Shown piece after piece: positions 7,817 to 14,273 of a stretch of 36,620 bases of DNA. Numbering within the stretch: the first letter of the stretch is position 1; every line of letters begins with the position of its first letter. The position numbers and the translations under genes were made by a program. The stretch is from Stenotrophomonas sp. UBA2124. Lineage in GTDB: Bacteria > Pseudomonadota > Gammaproteobacteria > Xanthomonadales > Xanthomonadaceae. Below the pieces are notes generated by a model. That model did no database searches. It worked only from the letters and a program-made list of their open reading frames with translations, and was not told the DNA's origin. Where the stretch lies: contig DCXY01000052.1 in the NCBI GenBank assembly GCA_002329155.1, forward strand, positions 1 to 36,620. Reading direction: 5' to 3'.

Positions 7817-9186
7817 GGGTGCTACGAGCGAAGGCATGGCTGCTGACCGCAGCCATGGGGGCAGCTGCCGGGGTGGCGGGGGTCACCCCGGCAGCGGAGC
7901 CCAATGCACAGGTGCCACTGGGCAACCGCCACTACGCGGCCAGCGAATTTCCTGACCGTGTGGTGGCCTCGCCCGCACAGGATGCAGCCACCGGCTTCGG
8001 CGTGGCCTGGCGCACCGCACCGATGGCGCAGCCGCCGTTGCTGGAAGTGGTGCTGGCAGGTGACTCGCCCGACATGGGCACGGTGCGCCAGCTGCGCGCA
8101 GGCAGCCAGCCGCTGCAGACCGAGAACGGCAGTTCGCAGCAGCACCGCGTTGATGTGGATGGCCTGCAGCCGGATACCCTGTACGCCTACCGCGTGCAGG
8201 GGCAGGGCGGCTGGAGTGCCTGGCAGCACTTCCGCACCGCAGGCGCCGCCACGCAGCCGCTGACGCTGCTGTACTTCGGTGACACACAGAACAAGAACCT
8301 GAGCCATGTGAGCCGGGTGATCCGCCAGGCATGGCAGAGCGCGCCGGATGCGCGCCTGGCCCTGTTTTCCGGTGACCTGGTGAGCGGTGGTGATGGCCAG
8401 GACGACAGCGAATGGGGCGAATGGTTCGCCGCTGGCGGCTGGCTGCTGCCGGGAATGGCGGTGGCACCAGCCGCCGGCAACCATGAGTACCTGAAAGAGT
8501 TCGAGGACACGCCGCAGGAGCGCCGCGTGCTGGGCGGCCACTGGCCGGTGAGCTTCGCGCTGCCGCGCAATGGTGCCAAGGCGGCGGCCAGCACCACCTA
8601 CTGGTTCGACTACCAGGGCGCGCGCATCGTGGTGCTCGACGGCACCTCGGCGTTGGACCTCGGTACCGCCGCGCAGCAGGCGACATGGCTGGACGGCGTG
8701 CTGGCGAGCAGCCGGCAGCCATGGAACATCGTCGTTGTGCACCAGCCGCTGTACCCGCTGCGCGCCGAGCGCGACACCTCGGTGCTGGCCGAACAGGTGC
8801 AGCCGGTACTGCAGCGGCACAAGGTGGATCTGGTGCTGCAGGGGCATGACCACACCTACGGACGTCGTGCCGGTGAGGCGGGAGCCTTGCCGCAGTTCAT
8901 CTCTTCCGTCGCAGGCCCGAAGCAGTACCGGCTGTCGCCGGTGGCACGGGCCACGATGGCGCCGGTGGCCGAGGACACCCAGCTGTTCCAGGTATTGAAG
9001 CTGGATGGGCAGCGCCTGCACTACGAAGCACGTACGGCAACCGGCAGGTTGTACGACGCCTTCCAGATCAACCGTGCGGCTGATGGCGGCAAGCAGTTCG
9101 TCGAGATCACCGAAGGCCGTATCGCACCGCGCAACTGCCCGCGCCCGGTTTCGCCGAAGGGCCGTGACGACCGCTGCTGGGAATAA
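7813..9186 (+). CDS. Secreted purple-acid-phosphatase-like metallophosphoesterase
   Basis: A 457-residue protein whose ATG overlaps the previous stop (ATGA), so translation is probably coupled. Residues 1-28 are a signal peptide ending TPAA. Residues about 45-143 form the fibronectin-like N-terminal domain of purple acid phosphatases. The catalytic domain shows GDTQ (156-159), GDLV (187-190), GNHEY (222-226), VVHQPLYP (about 308) and GHDHTY (344-349), the full set of dimetal ligands. It should hydrolyse phosphomonoesters in the periplasm or outside the cell. As third gene of the receptor-phytase operon it could finish dephosphorylation of what the phytase-like protein starts. The C-terminal tail is basic and unremarkable. 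Confidence 0.85.
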   Translation: MRVLRAKAWLLTAAMGAAAGVAGVTPAAEPNAQVPLGNRHYAASEFPDRVVASPAQDAATGFGVAWRTAPMAQPPLLEVVLAGDSPDMGTVRQLRAGSQPLQTENGSSQQHRVDVDGLQPDTLYAYRVQGQGGWSAWQHFRTAGAATQPLTLLYFGDTQNKNLSHVSRVIRQAWQSAPDARLALFSGDLVSGGDGQDDSEWGEWFAAGGWLLPGMAVAPAAGNHEYLKEFEDTPQERRVLGGHWPVSFALPRNGAKAAASTTYWFDYQGARIVVLDGTSALDLGTAAQQATWLDGVLASSRQPWNIVVVHQPLYPLRAERDTSVLAEQVQPVLQRHKVDLVLQGHDHTYGRRAGEAGALPQFISSVAGPKQYRLSPVARATMAPVAEDTQLFQVLKLDGQRLHYEARTATGRLYDAFQINRAADGGKQFVEITEGRIAPRNCPRPVSPKGRDDRCWE

Positions 9187-9208
9187 GCAGTCGCAACGCA
9201 CCCATGGC

Positions 9209-9292
9209 GTAGTGCCGAGCCGCGCTCGGCATGCGCACCACCGACAACGCATCACTCCGGCAACGCGTCAGCGGAGCATGGCTCCGCTCTAC
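9209..9292. repeat. Inverted pair of GTAG-headed palindromes (SMAG/REP type)
   Basis: Unit one (9209-9231) is GTAG, then arm TGCCGAGC, spacer CGC and arm GCTCGGCA. Unit two (9270-9292), read on the minus strand, is GTAG, arm AGCGGAGC, spacer CAT and arm GCTCCGCT. Both have exactly the same 4+8+3+8 design but different stems, and they face each other across 38 bases. This matches the description of Stenotrophomonas SMAG repeats, which are mobilised by RAYT-type transposases. They separate the purple acid phosphatase gene from the pyrophosphatase gene. Confidence 0.75.
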
Positions 9293-9299
9293 ACAGGGA

Positions 9300-9318
9300 G
9301 GGGCGGCTTGGCCGCCCC
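9300..9318 (+). terminator. GC-rich hairpin just upstream of the pyrophosphatase
   Basis: Perfect 8-bp stem GGGGCGGC / GCCGCCCC with a TTG loop, ending 24 bases before the pyrophosphatase start. It is followed by TTGGTT rather than a T run. It may end the phosphatase operon, or be an mRNA structure in the leader of the next gene. Confidence 0.4.
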
Positions 9319-9342
9319 TTGGTTCACCTCATGAGAACGCCC

Positions 9343-9951
9343 ATGCAGATCAAACTTTTCCCGTTGCTGGCCTGCCTGTTGCTGCCGGGCCTGGCCCATG
9401 CAGGCGATGCCGTGCTTCATCCAATCCAGTTGCCACAGGCGCCCAAGGCGCCGGATGAAGCCCTGCTTGCGGTGGAGATTCCGGCAGGTGGTGCGATCAA
9501 GTACGAGCTGGGCGAGAACGGCGAGCTGCGCGTGGATCGGTTCCTGTCCATGCCGGTGGCCTATCCGGCCAACTACGGCTCGATGCCGCGCACGCTGGCC
9601 GGCGATGGTGATCCGCTGGATGCGCTGGTGCTGACCCGCTTTCCCATCCAGCCGGGCGCGGTCATCGTGTTCCGCCCGCTGGGCGTGCTGCGCATGCGCG
9701 ACCGTGGTGAGGCCGATGAAAAGATCATCGGTGTGCCGGCGGACAAGGTTGACCCCACCTACAGTGCGGTGCGCACACTCGATGAGCTGCCGGCGATGGA
9801 GAGGCAGCGCATCGAAGCATTCTTCCGCACCTACAAGATGCTGCCGGACGGCGGTGACATCCAGCTCAATGGCTGGGGTGATGCGGCCGAGGCCCGTGAG
9901 CTGATCCGCGCCGCGATGCTGCGCTTCACACAGCAGGCCGGTGAACGCTGA
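9343..9951 (+). CDS. Exported family I inorganic pyrophosphatase
   Basis: A 202-residue protein that splits pyrophosphate into two phosphates with magnesium. The family I core is complete: EIPAGGAIKYEL, YPANYG, the signature DGDPLD with its three acidic ligands, and MRDRGEADEK carrying two more. Unlike the housekeeping cytosolic enzyme it begins with a signal peptide, MQIKLFPLLACLLLPGLAHA, so it should work in the periplasm. ATG 9343 is preferred because a weak GAGA precedes it at the right distance; ATG 9331 is an in-frame alternative. It lies 156 bases after the phosphatase operon, separated by repeats and a hairpin, and may have its own transcript. An export role in phosphate supply is inferred. 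Confidence 0.88.
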   Translation: MQIKLFPLLACLLLPGLAHAGDAVLHPIQLPQAPKAPDEALLAVEIPAGGAIKYELGENGELRVDRFLSMPVAYPANYGSMPRTLAGDGDPLDALVLTRFPIQPGAVIVFRPLGVLRMRDRGEADEKIIGVPADKVDPTYSAVRTLDELPAMERQRIEAFFRTYKMLPDGGDIQLNGWGDAAEARELIRAAMLRFTQQAGER

Positions 9952-10008
9952 ACCGGGCGGTGTGACAGGCCGAGGCGGGCGCTTTCACGGTTGCGGCCCG
10001 GTAGCGCC

Positions 10009-10014
10009 TATACT
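10009..10014 (+). promoter_or_regulatory. Possible -10 element before the small secreted protein gene
   Basis: TATACT matches the sigma-70 -10 consensus at five of six bases, about 147 bases upstream of the start codon at 10161. No convincing -35 lies at the standard distance (TTTCAC at 9983-9988 is 20 bases away). The 209-base gap 9952-10160 otherwise holds a short direct repeat of GGTTCCGGTA and no recognisable gene. Confidence 0.25.
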
Positions 10015-10160
10015 TCGCCCATCGCCGAGTGCTGGGGAGTGCCGGGGCGATATGTTCGGTACGTGTATGCGGGTATCCCCAGCGTTCGGTTCCGGTAGTG
10101 GTTCCGGTAATTCAGTCAGCCTGGGCAGCGGGGGGCCGGGCGCAGTCACGGAGGATGTTC

Positions 10161-10646
10161 ATGCGCAAGCACAAGGCATTGGTAGGTTACGCAGCAGCAG
10201 CGTTGTTGGCGGTTTCGGCATCGGCAATGGCCGCCACGCCGCCGTTGGAAGAAGAAATCGTCAACCCCAGTGAAGTGGTGTTCGAGAACGGCAAGGCCTA
10301 TGCCGATGCCGGCGGCGGCCAACTGGAGCCGCTGCGCAGCCGCACGCAGGGTGGCGAAACCATCTATTACCGGCTGGTGCGCTACGACAACGAGTTTGGC
10401 TATGTGGGCAATGACGGAGAGGCTGCGCCCGCACTGGTCAGCAGCCGCAGCGAAGCCGTTGGCGTGACGCCTTACCGCTACACCGGTGCCGGCCTGTACC
10501 GCCCGGACTTCTACAACAGCCCGTACAACCGCGATGCGCGCCAGCGTTATTGGGGCCCGGGTTACTACGGCAGCTGCAGCCGTTATGACGGCTGCCGTGA
10601 AGTGCAGTTCGTGCCGCTGGTGCCGGTGTACCGTATCGGCTACTGA
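10161..10646 (+). CDS. Small secreted protein of unknown function
   Basis: A 161-residue protein that I do not recognise. The start at 10161 is set by the strong GGAGGA at 10150-10155. Residues 1-24 are a clear signal peptide (three basic residues, Ala/Leu core, ending AMA before ATPP). The mature chain is acidic at first (EEEIVNPSEVVFENGKAY), then has a middle part with YYRLVRYDNEFGY. It ends in a Tyr-, Pro- and Arg-rich tail with the two cysteines in SCSRYDGC that may form a disulfide. No catalytic motif is visible. It is monocistronic, with a terminator just downstream, and lies next to the exported phosphatase genes, which is not enough to assign a role. Confidence 0.75.
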   Translation: MRKHKALVGYAAAALLAVSASAMAATPPLEEEIVNPSEVVFENGKAYADAGGGQLEPLRSRTQGGETIYYRLVRYDNEFGYVGNDGEAAPALVSSRSEAVGVTPYRYTGAGLYRPDFYNSPYNRDARQRYWGPGYYGSCSRYDGCREVQFVPLVPVYRIGY

Positions 10647-10673
10647 CTGCGGGTGAGTGTGGGTGTTTGGCGG

Positions 10674-10695
10674 ACGGCGGCCTTTGGGCCGCCGT
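10674..10695 (+). terminator. Rho-independent terminator of the small secreted protein gene
   Basis: Perfect 9-bp stem ACGGCGGCC / GGCCGCCGT with a TTTG loop, followed by TTCTGTTTT. It begins 27 bases after the stop codon at 10646. Confidence 0.8.
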
Positions 10696-10744
10696 TTCTG
10701 TTTTGGGGTGGTGGGTGTCTGGTGGGTTCCGGCTTTGCGGGCGG

Positions 10745-10869
10745 CCCCCTCTCCCCAACCCCTCTCCCGCGAGGGGAGAGGGGCTGAGCCTGAAGTTGCG
10801 CGCCATGCCTCAACCTGCATGATTCAAAGCCCCTCTCCCCTTGCGGGAGAGGGGTTGGGGAGAGGGGGC
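10745..10869. repeat. Inverted pair of CCCTCTCCCC-type repeats (BIME-like element)
   Basis: Two copies of a 40-41-base C-rich unit (10745-10784 and 10829-10869) lie in opposite orientation, 44 bases apart. Each unit itself holds a palindrome built from CCCCTCTCCC and GGGAGAGGGG around CGCGA or TTGCG. The same pair arrangement occurs at 31959-32083 and a single copy at 20325-20363. The element fills most of the 310-base gap between two terminators, 10674-10695 and 10898-10920. No gene is seen in the gap. Confidence 0.85.
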
Positions 10870-10897
10870 TGCTCTCCAGTAAAACAACCCAAACGGA

Positions 10898-10920
10898 AAG
10901 GCGGCCATCAAGGCCGCCTT
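10898..10920 (-). terminator. Rho-independent terminator of the aminotransferase gene
   Basis: On the minus strand a 9-bp stem AAGGCGGCC / GGCCGCCTT closes a five-base loop and is followed by TCCGTTT. It lies 37 bases beyond the stop codon of the minus-strand aminotransferase. Confidence 0.75.
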
Positions 10921-10956
10921 CTTCGTTCTTCGTTGCATCAACCTTCAAACCAATAC

Positions 10957-12453
10957 TCAGGCAGCGTCGGCCTGCTCGCGCCGCGGGCCTTCAACCAGGG
11001 CGCGGCCAACCATTTCCACCAGCAGGTCCAGCTCGGCCTCGTCCATGCCGAAGTGCGGGGTGAAGCGCAGCGAGTTCTCACCGCCGTGGATCACGTTGAC
11101 GCCGTGCATGCGCAGCCACTCCTCGGTGGAATTGGTGCCGTAGCACTTGAACTGCGGTGCCAGCTCACAGGAGAACAGCAGGCCGGTGCCCTGCACCTTG
11201 GTGATCAGACCACCAAGCTTGGCCTTCAGTGCCTCCAGCTTCTGCACGGCCTGTTCGCCACGCACGCGGATATTGCTGCGCACCTCCGGCGACAGGCGGG
11301 CGAGGGTGGCGCAGGCCACGTCCAGCGCGCGCGGGTTGGTGGTCATGGTGTTGCCGTACACACCCTTGCGGTACAGGCCGGCGGCATGCTCGGTGACGGC
11401 CAGCACGCTGAGCGGGAACTGCGCGCCGTTCAGCGCCTTGGAATAGGTTTCCATGTCCGGCGGGTCCAGCGTCTCGTAGCCCGGGTAATCCACGAAGGAC
11501 AGCGTGCCGTGCGCGCGCAGCGCGGCCTGGATGGAGTCGATCAGCAGCAGGCTGCCGTGTTCACGCGTGAGCTCGCGGGCCACCTTGTAGAAGCTGGCCG
11601 GCACGGCGCGGCCCGGGTCGCCTTCGCCCATCACCGGCTCCAGAAACACCGCTTCGATGAACCAGTTGTTGGCCTCGGCGTCGGCAAACACCTTGCGCAG
11701 CGCGGCTTCGTCATACGGCGCAATGGTGATGACGCTGTTCTCGCCGCGGTAGCTGGCCAGGTGCTGGTCATAGGACTTGCGGCTGGAATCGGAGTACAGC
11801 GCCGGGCGGTCGGTGCGGCCATGGAAGCTGCCCTTGATGACCACGCGTTTGATGGTGGCGCCAGCATGGCGCGCGCCCGGGTCGGTCTGCAGCTTGGCGT
11901 TGATGTCGGCGATGCGTGCGGCCAGGCCCACGGCTTCAGAGCCGGAGTTCAGGCACATGAAACGGGTGAACGGGCAGCCGCCGCGGCTGTGGCCGATTTC
12001 CTGCTGCAGCGCGCGGGTGAAGCGGCGCTGGGCCAGGCTCGGGGTCATGATGTTGGCCATCACCTGCGGCCTGGCGCCGGCAGCCATCACGTCGGCAGGG
12101 GTGTGGCCGAAGCCGAGCATGCCGTAGCCACCAGCGTCGTAAAGCACCGCGCCCTTGAGCGAGACTACCCACGGGCCGCTGGCGGCCAGGGCGATGTACG
12201 GCACCACGGCGTCATCGGCGTAGAAGTTGACGAAGCCCGCCTGCATCGCGTCGATCTGGTCCTTCTCGTCCAGATCCAGCAGGTCGGCGGCTTCATCCTT
12301 GATATGTGCGTATTCGGTGGCGGCAGCGGCAATGACGCTCACCAGATCGGGATGGGCAGCGGCCAGCCGTTCGATGGTGGCATCGTCCAGACCCGGGGTG
12401 AGGCGGGTTCCAGCGTGCGCGCGCAGCGGGGCGAGGGGGCCTAGTACGGTCAT
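10957..12453 (-). CDS. Class III PLP-dependent aminotransferase
   Basis: A 498-residue cytoplasmic enzyme of the ornithine/GABA aminotransferase group. NSGSEA (about 169-174) binds the cofactor phosphate, SFHGRT lies near 209, and the PLP Lys is in YSKALNG at about 339. The usual DE pair before the cofactor lysine reads IDSIQAALRAHG (about 305-316): Asp is kept but Glu is Ser. The roughly 90-residue N-terminal extension and this change suggest a divergent subgroup; the substrate cannot be named. ATG 12453 is chosen because GGAG sits six bases before it, while it directly touches the alternative ATG at 12459. The divergent Lrp-type gene next door probably controls it, which fits amino-acid breakdown. 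Confidence 0.87.
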   Translation of the reverse strand: MTVLGPLAPLRAHAGTRLTPGLDDATIERLAAAHPDLVSVIAAAATEYAHIKDEAADLLDLDEKDQIDAMQAGFVNFYADDAVVPYIALAASGPWVVSLKGAVLYDAGGYGMLGFGHTPADVMAAGARPQVMANIMTPSLAQRRFTRALQQEIGHSRGGCPFTRFMCLNSGSEAVGLAARIADINAKLQTDPGARHAGATIKRVVIKGSFHGRTDRPALYSDSSRKSYDQHLASYRGENSVITIAPYDEAALRKVFADAEANNWFIEAVFLEPVMGEGDPGRAVPASFYKVARELTREHGSLLLIDSIQAALRAHGTLSFVDYPGYETLDPPDMETYSKALNGAQFPLSVLAVTEHAAGLYRKGVYGNTMTTNPRALDVACATLARLSPEVRSNIRVRGEQAVQKLEALKAKLGGLITKVQGTGLLFSCELAPQFKCYGTNSTEEWLRMHGVNVIHGGENSLRFTPHFGMDEAELDLLVEMVGRALVEGPRREQADAA

Positions 12454-12508
12454 GCTCATCTCCTGAAAGTTGCTTGTCTATCCATTATCTGGAGATTCTG
12501 GTCGTTTG

Positions 12509-12523
12509 GCAGATATGATCTGC
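12509..12523. promoter_or_regulatory. 15-bp palindrome, candidate Lrp/AsnC-type operator
   Basis: GCAGAT-ATG-ATCTGC is a perfect 6-bp inverted repeat with a 3-base centre. It is in the middle of the 117-base region between the aminotransferase and its divergent regulator. Its 15-bp length is that of typical Lrp-family half-turn sites. On the minus strand TTGCCA (12539-12534) and TATCTG (12515-12510), 18 bases apart, could be the aminotransferase promoter, which would overlap the palindrome. Confidence 0.45.
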
Positions 12524-12539
12524 GCATATTTCATGGCAA

Positions 12540-12558
12540 TTTCGTCGAATAGACGAAA
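12540..12558. promoter_or_regulatory. 19-bp inverted repeat at the regulator's translation start
   Basis: TTTCGTC / GACGAAA around GAATA is a perfect 7-bp inverted repeat ending at the ribosome binding site of the Lrp-type gene. It could be a second operator or an mRNA hairpin that limits translation of the regulator. Position supports autoregulation, but nothing in the sequence proves it. Confidence 0.35.
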
Positions 12559-12570
12559 AGGATGGGCATT

Positions 12571-13002
12571 GTGAAGACTTCCGCCGCCGACGAGCGCCTG
12601 CTGTCCGTGCTGCGCGAGGATGCACGCGCCTCCACCGCCCAGATCGCCCGCCGCCTAGGGCTTTCACGCACCACCGTGCAGAGCCGCATCGACCGCCTGG
12701 AGCAGCAGGGGGTGATCGCCGGCTACACCGTGCGTACGCATGAGGACTACGAGCAGGGCCAGGTGCGCGCGCATGTGCTGATCACCGTGCTACCGAAGAA
12801 GATGCCGGCGGTGGTCAAGGCGCTGCGCGACATTCCCGAGGTGCGCTCGCTGCATTCGGTGAGCGGCAACCACGACCTGATCGCGATGGTGGTGGTGGGC
12901 GGGGTGGGCGAGATGGACGTGGTCACCGACGCGATAGGTGCGCTGGACGGCGTGGAGCGCACCACCAGCGCGATCATTCTTTCCACCAAGTTCGAGCGGT
13001 GA
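12571..13002 (+). CDS. Lrp/AsnC family transcriptional regulator
   Basis: A 143-residue regulator. The N-terminal winged helix-turn-helix spans about residues 5-55, with STAQIARRLGLSRTTVQSRI as the recognition part. The C-terminal RAM (ligand-binding, oligomerising) domain spans about 65-143 and ends in IILSTKFER. GTG 12571 is chosen because AAAGGA lies at a normal distance; ATG 12562, three codons earlier, touches that purine run and is the alternative. The family usually binds an amino acid and controls a neighbouring catabolic or transport gene. The divergent class III aminotransferase is the obvious target, with two inverted repeats in the shared upstream region. Confidence 0.9.
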   Translation: MKTSAADERLLSVLREDARASTAQIARRLGLSRTTVQSRIDRLEQQGVIAGYTVRTHEDYEQGQVRAHVLITVLPKKMPAVVKALRDIPEVRSLHSVSGNHDLIAMVVVGGVGEMDVVTDAIGALDGVERTTSAIILSTKFER

Positions 13003-13055
13003 GGCCAGTCCGCCCCGCGCAGACCCCTTGATTCAGCCCAAACCCCAGCGGGAGC

Positions 13056-13061
13056 TACAAT
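13056..13061 (+). promoter_or_regulatory. -10 element of queA
   Basis: TACAAT at 13056-13061, 30 bases before the TTG start of queA, resembles the sigma-70 -10 consensus. No good -35 is found 16-18 bases upstream, so the call rests on the single hexamer. Confidence 0.35.
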
Positions 13062-13091
13062 GGCCGGCTTCCCCTGCACGATGTTCCGGCC

Positions 13092-14135
13092 TTGAAGAAG
13101 TCCGATTTCCACTACGACCTGCCTGAATCGCTGATCGCCCAAGCGCCGTTGGCCGAGCGGTCGGCCAGCCGGCTGCTGCTGGTGCCGCCTGCGCCCGGCG
13201 CCTTTGATGATCGCCATGTGCGCGATCTGCCTGATCTGCTGCAGCCTGGCGATCTGCTGGTGTTCAACGACACCCGGGTGATTCCGGCGCGTCTATTCGG
13301 GCGCAAGGCCAGTGGTGGCCGCGTCGAAATTCTGATCGAGCGCCTGCTCGGCGGGCAGCAGGCACAGGCGCAGATAGGTGCGAGCAAATCACCCAAGGCC
13401 GGCAGCCGCATCACCCTGGATGCCGGTGGCGAGGCCGAGGTGCTGGGGCGCGATGGCGAGTTCTACGTGCTGCGCTTCGATATTCCCGAGTCGCTGGAAG
13501 GCTGGCTGGTGCACGAGGGCCGGCTGCCGCTGCCGCCGTACATCCACCGCGAGCCGGGCGCCGACGACCGCGAGCGTTACCAGACCGTGTTCGCCAGACA
13601 GGTGGGTGCGGTGGCCGCGCCGACCGCCGGCCTGCATTTCGACGAACCGCTGCTGGCGCGCCTGCGCGAGCGCGGCGTGCAGTTCGGCCATATCACCCTG
13701 CATGTGGGCGCCGGTACATTCCAGCCGGTGCGCGTGGACGACCTGTCCCAGCATGTGATGCACCGCGAATGGCTGAACGTGGGCGCCGAACTGGTCGAAC
13801 AGGTGCGACGCACCCGTGCCGCCGGTGGCCGTGTGATCGGTGTCGGCACCACCGTGGTGCGGGCGCTGGAAAGCGCCATGCGCGACGGCGAACTGCAGCC
13901 CTATGCAGGCGAAACCCAGATTTTCATAACGCCGGGTTACCGTATCCGCAGCGTCGATGCCATGGTCACCAACTTCCACCTGCCGGAGAGCACGCTGCTG
14001 ATGATGATCAGCGCCTTCGCTGGCAAGGAGCGCGTGTTCGAGGCTTACGCGCATGCCATCGCCCAGGAATACCGGTTCTTCAGCTATGGCGATGCCATGC
14101 TGTTGTTTCCTTGTGGGGCGGGGAACGGGGGATAG
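13092..14135 (+). CDS. queA: S-adenosylmethionine:tRNA ribosyltransferase-isomerase QueA
   Basis: A 347-residue enzyme that adds the ribosyl moiety of SAM to preQ1 at tRNA position 34, giving epoxyqueuosine. Recognised by KKSDFHYDLPESLIAQ at the start, LVFNDTRVIPARL near residue 57, AAPTAGLHF, VGAGTFQPV and TNFHLPESTLLMMISAF. The start codon is TTG at 13092; no ATG or GTG in this frame fits the family N terminus. After the conserved FFSYGDAML the protein ends in FPCGAGNGG, and these last codons and the stop run into a G-rich repeat. It begins the cluster queA-tgt-yajC-secD-secF, the same order as in Escherichia coli. Confidence 0.96.
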   Translation: MKKSDFHYDLPESLIAQAPLAERSASRLLLVPPAPGAFDDRHVRDLPDLLQPGDLLVFNDTRVIPARLFGRKASGGRVEILIERLLGGQQAQAQIGASKSPKAGSRITLDAGGEAEVLGRDGEFYVLRFDIPESLEGWLVHEGRLPLPPYIHREPGADDRERYQTVFARQVGAVAAPTAGLHFDEPLLARLRERGVQFGHITLHVGAGTFQPVRVDDLSQHVMHREWLNVGAELVEQVRRTRAAGGRVIGVGTTVVRALESAMRDGELQPYAGETQIFITPGYRIRSVDAMVTNFHLPESTLLMMISAFAGKERVFEAYAHAIAQEYRFFSYGDAMLLFPCGAGNGG

Positions 14136-14268
14136 GGAACGGGGAGGGGAGGCTTCCAGCTCGCCACCCGCCCATTCCGACGCACCGATTCACCGCCCAC
14201 CGCTTCCGGCTCCACCCATCCACGGAACCCGCCGCTTCCCGGTTCCCACCCCCCAGTTCCCGGCTTCC
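14117..14268. repeat. G-rich inverted repeat between queA and tgt
   Basis: The left arm (about 14117-14147) contains GGGAACGGGGG and then TAGGGAACGGGG. The right arm (about 14234-14268) contains the near complement, TTCCCGGTTCCC and CCCCCAGTTCCC. Together they could form a long imperfect stem around an 86-base C-rich loop. The left arm overlaps the last codons and stop of queA. It fills the 138-base gap before tgt, in which no promoter could be seen. Confidence 0.55.
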
Positions 14269-14273
14269 AACCC

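Noticed and set aside
10745..10869. A CRISPR array or tandem repeat in the C-rich region
   Set aside because: There are only two units, they are inverted rather than direct, and the intervening sequence is single. This is a REP/BIME-type pair.
10657..12444. A 595-codon plus-strand open frame opposite the aminotransferase
   Set aside because: It begins in the repeat and terminator region and has no family features, while the opposite strand encodes a full aminotransferase.
13028..13061. A complete -35/-10 promoter for queA (TTGATT and TACAAT)
   Set aside because: The two boxes are 22 bases apart, too far for one sigma-70 promoter. Only the -10 element was kept.
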